NCBI RefSeq assembly: GCF_002355635.1 | Contig: NZ_AP017558.1 | Location: 1,054,001-1,118,000 of the forward strand | Source: Halopenitus persicus | Lineage (GTDB): Archaea > Halobacteriota > Halobacteria > Halobacteriales > Haloferacaceae | Reading direction: 5' to 3' | DNA: 64,000 bases | Shown here: positions 62,536-64,000 of the stretch, piece after piece | How the letters are laid out: every line of letters begins with the position of its first letter | Position numbering within the stretch: position 1 is the stretch's first letter | The notes under the pieces: model-generated | What the model was told of the DNA's origin: nothing | Seen by the model: only the letters and a program-made list of their open reading frames with translations | Database searches by the model: none | Program-made: the position numbers and the translations under genes

Positions 62536-62856
62536 TCAGTCCGTCGGCTCGGGCAGCTCGTACTCGTCGGGATGTTCGACGTACAGGACGTCGATCGCCA
62601 CGCCGAGAACGCCGGGCAGGAGGATCATCACCGTCAGCACGGCGACGGTCGTTTCGAGGTCGATCCCGATCCCGAGAGGACCCGAGACCACGAGCGTCGA
62701 TGTCAACAACACGATGGGGATCAGGAAGGCCACGTAGATCGCAGTTCCCCACGTGGTGTCGAGACGGAGGCGAAGGAACCGCGTCATCACCGCCGCGATG
62801 AGGGTGTGGGCACCCAACACCACGAGGAACAGCAGCACGCCGAGGATCGTGGCCAT
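62536..62856 (-). CDS. Small membrane protein (DUF7991-like)
   Basis: A 106-residue protein with three hydrophobic helices: ILGVLLFLVVLGAHTLIAAV, AIYVAFLIPIVLLTSTLVV and VAVLTVMILLPGVLGVAIDV. It ends with the acidic YVEHPDEYELPEPTD. The shape recalls a haloarchaeal family I know as DUF7991, unverified. It is convergent with tmk. Confidence 0.72.
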   Translation of the reverse strand: MATILGVLLFLVVLGAHTLIAAVMTRFLRLRLDTTWGTAIYVAFLIPIVLLTSTLVVSGPLGIGIDLETTVAVLTVMILLPGVLGVAIDVLYVEHPDEYELPEPTD

Positions 62857-62936
62857 GTTCGACCTACGGGGCCCGTGCTTTTTCCTCTATCGACTCGGCT
62901 CCGGCCCGCGGATCGACGGTCCAGATGCCGCGTCGG

Positions 62937-63170
62937 TCACTCGTCGAGGGCAACGTACGTCTTCGTGTCGAGAACGCCGTCCAGTTCCTGGATGGCGGTG
63001 GTGGTGGTCGACAGCACCTGATAGACCTCCGACACCTCGAACACGACCATCACGTCCCAGTCGCCGGCGATGACGTGTGCGGTCTCGACGCCCTCCATCT
63101 CACGGATCGTGTCGATGAGGCCCGGCGAGGATCCCACGTCGGTGTCGACCAACACGTATGCCCGTACCAT
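62937..63170 (-). CDS. Stand-alone Lrp/AsnC ligand-binding (RAM) domain protein
   Basis: A 77-residue alpha/beta protein, MVRAYVLVDTDVGSSPGLID to TYVALDE, matching the RAM domain of Lrp/AsnC regulators without a helix-turn-helix. VIAGDWDVMVVFEVSE is the core strand pair. It is divergent from trkA (109 bp apart). Such proteins may modulate partner proteins by binding amino acids or other ligands. Confidence 0.85.
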   Translation of the reverse strand: MVRAYVLVDTDVGSSPGLIDTIREMEGVETAHVIAGDWDVMVVFEVSEVYQVLSTTTTAIQELDGVLDTKTYVALDE

Positions 63171-63279
63171 ACGGCAACGTACACCACACGATCGCAAAAA
63201 GCTTCGTACGATTCCCCGCCGGCACCCCGTCTTCGGATTCGCCAACAGGGTTATTTCCCGTCCGTCCATACGGCTGAGT

Positions 63280-63975
63280 ATGCGAGTAGTTAACATAGGA
63301 TACGGACGGGTCGGGTCCCGAACGGCCCGCGTCCTGACCGAGGAGGGACACGCGGTCACCGTCGTCGAGTCCGATCCCGACAGGGCGCGTCGAGCCCGCG
63401 ATGATGGGTTCGAGGTCATCGAAGGGGACGGCTCCCGAGAGGACGTCCTGGAGTCGGCCGGGATCGACGCAGCCGACGCGCTCGGCGCGCTCACCGGCAA
63501 TCTCAACACCAACTTCGCGGCGTGCATGATCGCGAACCACTACGGCTGTCGGACCGTGATGCGCATCGACGAGGACTACCGCGAGGACATCTACCGGAAG
63601 TACGCCGACGAAGTCGACGAGGTCGTCTACCCCGAACGGCTCGGCGCGATCGCCGCGAAGAACGCCCTCCTCGGCGGCAGCATCCAGGCGATCGCCGACA
63701 TCGCCCAGCATCTGCAGGTGCTCCTCATCACCGTGACCGCGGACTCCCCGATGCGCGGGTACACGCTCTCCGAGGTTGCCCTCCCCGGTGAGGCACGAAT
63801 CCTCGCGTTCGGCAAGGGCGACGAACAGCTCGGCATCCCGCTTCCCGACGACTCCCTCGAGGCCGGCGACCGCATCGCCATCCTCGCCGATTACTCCGTC
63901 CTCGACGACGTCCGCCAGCTGCTCGTCGGGGACGTCGAACCGACCACCAGGGCGATGGCCGGAGGGGACCGATGA
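63280..63975 (+). CDS. trkA: TrkA-like K+ transport regulatory protein (RCK N + C)
   Basis: A 231-residue cytosolic regulator of potassium transport or channels. The N domain has the Rossmann motif VVNIGYGRVGSRTARVL and acidic VVESDPDRA; the C domain follows (VLLITVTADSPMRGYTLSEV to RIAILADYSVLDDV). High internal K+ makes this system central to halophiles. It overlaps the next gene by 4 bp (ATGA) and has a RAM-only gene on its other side. Confidence 0.92.
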   Translation: MRVVNIGYGRVGSRTARVLTEEGHAVTVVESDPDRARRARDDGFEVIEGDGSREDVLESAGIDAADALGALTGNLNTNFAACMIANHYGCRTVMRIDEDYREDIYRKYADEVDEVVYPERLGAIAAKNALLGGSIQAIADIAQHLQVLLITVTADSPMRGYTLSEVALPGEARILAFGKGDEQLGIPLPDDSLEAGDRIAILADYSVLDDVRQLLVGDVEPTTRAMAGGDR

Positions 63976-64000
63976 GCGTCACCGCGTACGTGATGGTGAA
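63972..64000 (+). CDS. Start of a probable RAM-domain protein (3' end outside window)
   Basis: ATG within the trkA stop (ATGA overlap) begins MSVTAYVMVK. This strand sequence is typical of Lrp/AsnC ligand-binding domains. Only nine full codons are visible, so the call depends on context and this short start. Confidence 0.5.

Overview
The window is chromosomal DNA from an extremely halophilic archaeon (class Halobacteria, most like the Haloferacales/Halorubrum side). The signs are very high GC with GC-rich third positions, acidic proteins rich in Asp and Glu, leaderless or short-leader genes behind archaeal TATA boxes, a tRNA gene without encoded CCA, and lineage markers: PitA (chlorite dismutase-like/ABM fusion), CetZ tubulin, ribosomal protein S8e, Cbf5, CofC/CofG for F420, PurS/PurQ, and many small haloarchaeal proteins of unknown function.

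Layout. 1-12 kb is housekeeping: a truncated beta-propeller protein, prs, two small membrane proteins, a family 4 uracil-DNA glycosylase, mutS, thiD, a DsbA/FrnE-like oxidoreductase, a class V aminotransferase, pitA, cmk and cbf5, ending in tRNA-Pro(GGG). 12-20 kb is accessory: a membrane histidine kinase, a decayed tnpB end, a stand-alone tnpB (IS1341-type) element that abuts a small gene, a GNAT acetyltransferase, ppk1 with a hypervariable repeat insert, and a PPP-family phosphatase convergent with ppk1. 20-32 kb carries a zinc-finger microprotein, two large multi-PAS histidine kinases, a DUF2391-like membrane protein, ilvD, purS-purQ, rps8e, two acidic conserved proteins and a MoaB with a His-rich tail.

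32-44.8 kb is a complete type I-B CRISPR-Cas locus in the order cas6-cas8b-cas7-cas5-cas3-cas4-cas1-cas2, then a 144-bp leader and an array of 45 repeats (30 bp) and 44 spacers. A further decayed repeat follows the array. Cas6 should process the crRNA, Cas8b/Cas7/Cas5 form Cascade, Cas3 degrades the target and Cas4/1/2 acquire spacers. The adaptation genes appear to have their own promoter. Spacers 11 and 12 are neighbours that share 28 consecutive bases but differ in the first three (seed) positions, which looks like re-acquisition from a variant of the same target.

45-64 kb returns to core functions: a membrane protein, an MDR dehydrogenase, nikR, a TRAM-domain protein, a Tfx-type regulator, an amidohydrolase, a cyclophilin, uspA, a DICT-domain protein, an aldehyde ferredoxin oxidoreductase with a palindrome beside its promoter, mscS, a cetZ-cofC-cofG run, an NDUFA9-like reductase, tmk and a TrkA/RAM-domain cluster.

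A striking background feature is the density of short tandem repeats (units 15-31 bp, 2-4 copies) in coding regions, between genes, and across several stop codons. Inside genes the units are mostly multiples of three; between genes and at gene ends they often are not.

Limits: all calls come from reading the sequence. No database search, alignment or structure prediction was run, and family names for small haloarchaeal proteins come from memory.
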